NCBI GenBank assembly: GCA_030636765.1
Contig: DAOVWI010000135.1
Coordinates: forward strand, 1-6,013
Length of the DNA stretch: 6,013 nt
Reading direction: 5' to 3'
From: Gemmatimonadales bacterium
GTDB lineage: Bacteria; Gemmatimonadota; Gemmatimonadetes; Palauibacterales; Palauibacteraceae
Shown here in pieces: positions 5,334 to 6,013 of this stretch. Below the pieces are notes generated by a model. It worked only from the letters and a program-made list of their open reading frames with translations. It did not search any database and was not told the origin of the DNA. The first letter of the stretch is position 1. Every line of letters begins with the position of its first letter. The position numbers and the translations under genes are program-made.

Positions 5334-6013
5334 ATGAATGCACGGCGATCTCTTACCATCGCGGTTCCCGTCTTGTTGGCGATCCTGGCGCCGCTTCTGA
5401 CGACGCCTCGCAGCGCCTCCGCGCAGGCGATCCCGAGGGACGAGTACCTGCACTACGTGCCCCTCGACGTGCCGCGGGTCATCCGTCAGACGCCCTCGAG
5501 CGTTCTCTTCTCCCTGTACGGCGATCCCCTGGATCCGGAGTACCGCGACGAAGCCCCTCTGGACGGGATGGACGATCGCCGCCACGCGCTGTTCCAGGAG
5601 CTCTCCGTGCGGTTCGCGCCGTTCATGGTGCAGAACACCGTGGACGCCCCGATGGATTTCAAGAAGTTCCGGGACGAAGGGCCGGCGATGCACCTCAACA
5701 TCGACAGCTGGAACGTGATGACGCGGCCGAACCGGCTGACGGACCAGGAGCATGTCGACTTCTTCCCGATCGTGCCGGTACCGTGCGAGGGCGACGTGGT
5801 GACCGATGTCGCCATGAACGCCCAGCAGCTGGAGCGGCTGCGCGCGAGCGACTGTCGAGTGCTGGAGCTGCTGGAGCAGTACGACCCGTACCGGCCGACG
5901 ACGGCGCCCCTGCGGACCGAGTCGATCGAGACGTACGACGACTGGTTCCAGGTCCTGTGGCTCGACTACCCCGGAAGGGGTCCCAAGGAGTGGAGGGAGA
6001 TCTTCGAGAACCC
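5334..6013 (+). CDS. Exported protein of unrecognised family, N-terminal part (cut by window edge)
   Basis: Open from ATG 5334 to the window end (226 full codons, no stop). Residues 1-30 form a clear Sec signal peptide: MNARR, a hydrophobic core about 7-22, and a probable cleavage site after ASA at 28-30, so the mature protein should begin QAIPRDEYLH in the periplasm or outside. The mature part is rich in Asp, Glu, Pro, Tyr and Trp and lacks further membrane segments. It has two Cys (C151, C174) that could form a disulfide. Noticeable stretches are YGDPLDPEYRDE (62-73), ELSVRFAPFMVQNT (89-102) and WLDYPGRGPKEWREIF (209-224). I do not recognise the family. The pattern L-x(3)-F-A-P followed by a Pro about ten residues on weakly recalls Vps62/DUF946-type proteins, but this is a guess. 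Codon use looks like the neighbours. Its divergent placement may mean shared regulation with the efflux block. Confidence 0.8.
   Translation, partial: MNARRSLTIAVPVLLAILAPLLTTPRSASAQAIPRDEYLHYVPLDVPRVIRQTPSSVLFSLYGDPLDPEYRDEAPLDGMDDRRHALFQELSVRFAPFMVQNTVDAPMDFKKFRDEGPAMHLNIDSWNVMTRPNRLTDQEHVDFFPIVPVPCEGDVVTDVAMNAQQLERLRASDCRVLELLEQYDPYRPTTAPLRTESIETYDDWFQVLWLDYPGRGPKEWREIFEN

Noticed and set aside
5338..5340. Second ATG near the start of the exported protein gene
   Set aside because: It is in a different frame, without the signal peptide; ATG at 5334 has the proper AGGAG spacing.
1..6013. CRISPR array, tRNA/rRNA, insertion sequence, attachment site or replication origin
   Set aside because: No regularly spaced repeats, tRNA-like folds, transposase frames or terminal inverted repeats were seen on reading; nearly all bases are in five protein-coding genes.

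Overview
This GC-rich window carries a four-gene block on the minus strand. In transcription order it encodes a small potassium-channel-like membrane protein, an outer-membrane efflux lipoprotein, a periplasmic adaptor lipoprotein, and the first half of an inner-membrane RND pump, which runs off the left edge. A fifth gene, on the plus strand at the right edge, is divergent from the block and encodes an exported protein of unrecognised family. It is cut by the right edge. An RND/adaptor/outer-membrane-factor set with two lipoprotein signals implies a bacterium with two membranes. The high GC content and protein style would suit a phylum such as Gemmatimonadota, Acidobacteriota or Myxococcota, but that is an inference; no rRNA or other taxonomic marker is present.

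Layout: 1-1578 RND pump (minus, 3' end outside the window); 1582-2865 adaptor (minus); 2862-4394 outer-membrane factor (minus); 4415-5107 ion channel (minus); 5108-5333 divergent intergenic region rich in short repeats; 5334-6013 exported protein (plus, 3' end outside).

The spacing is very tight: 20 nt between channel and outer-membrane factor, a 4-nt ATGA overlap between outer-membrane factor and adaptor, and 3 nt between adaptor and pump. At the last two junctions the ribosome-binding site of the downstream gene lies inside the 3' coding end of the upstream gene, so translation is probably coupled. The three efflux proteins should assemble into a tripartite, proton-driven pump spanning both membranes. 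The channel leads the block and is probably co-transcribed with it; its link to efflux is the least expected part of the arrangement. No regulator gene lies in the window, so control probably acts on the 226-bp divergent region from elsewhere.

No RNA gene, CRISPR array, insertion sequence or phage signature was seen. I found no clearly new system. The points most worth follow-up are the channel-efflux association, the unrecognised exported protein, the repeat cluster between the divergent genes, and a G8 tract just after the adaptor's lipobox.
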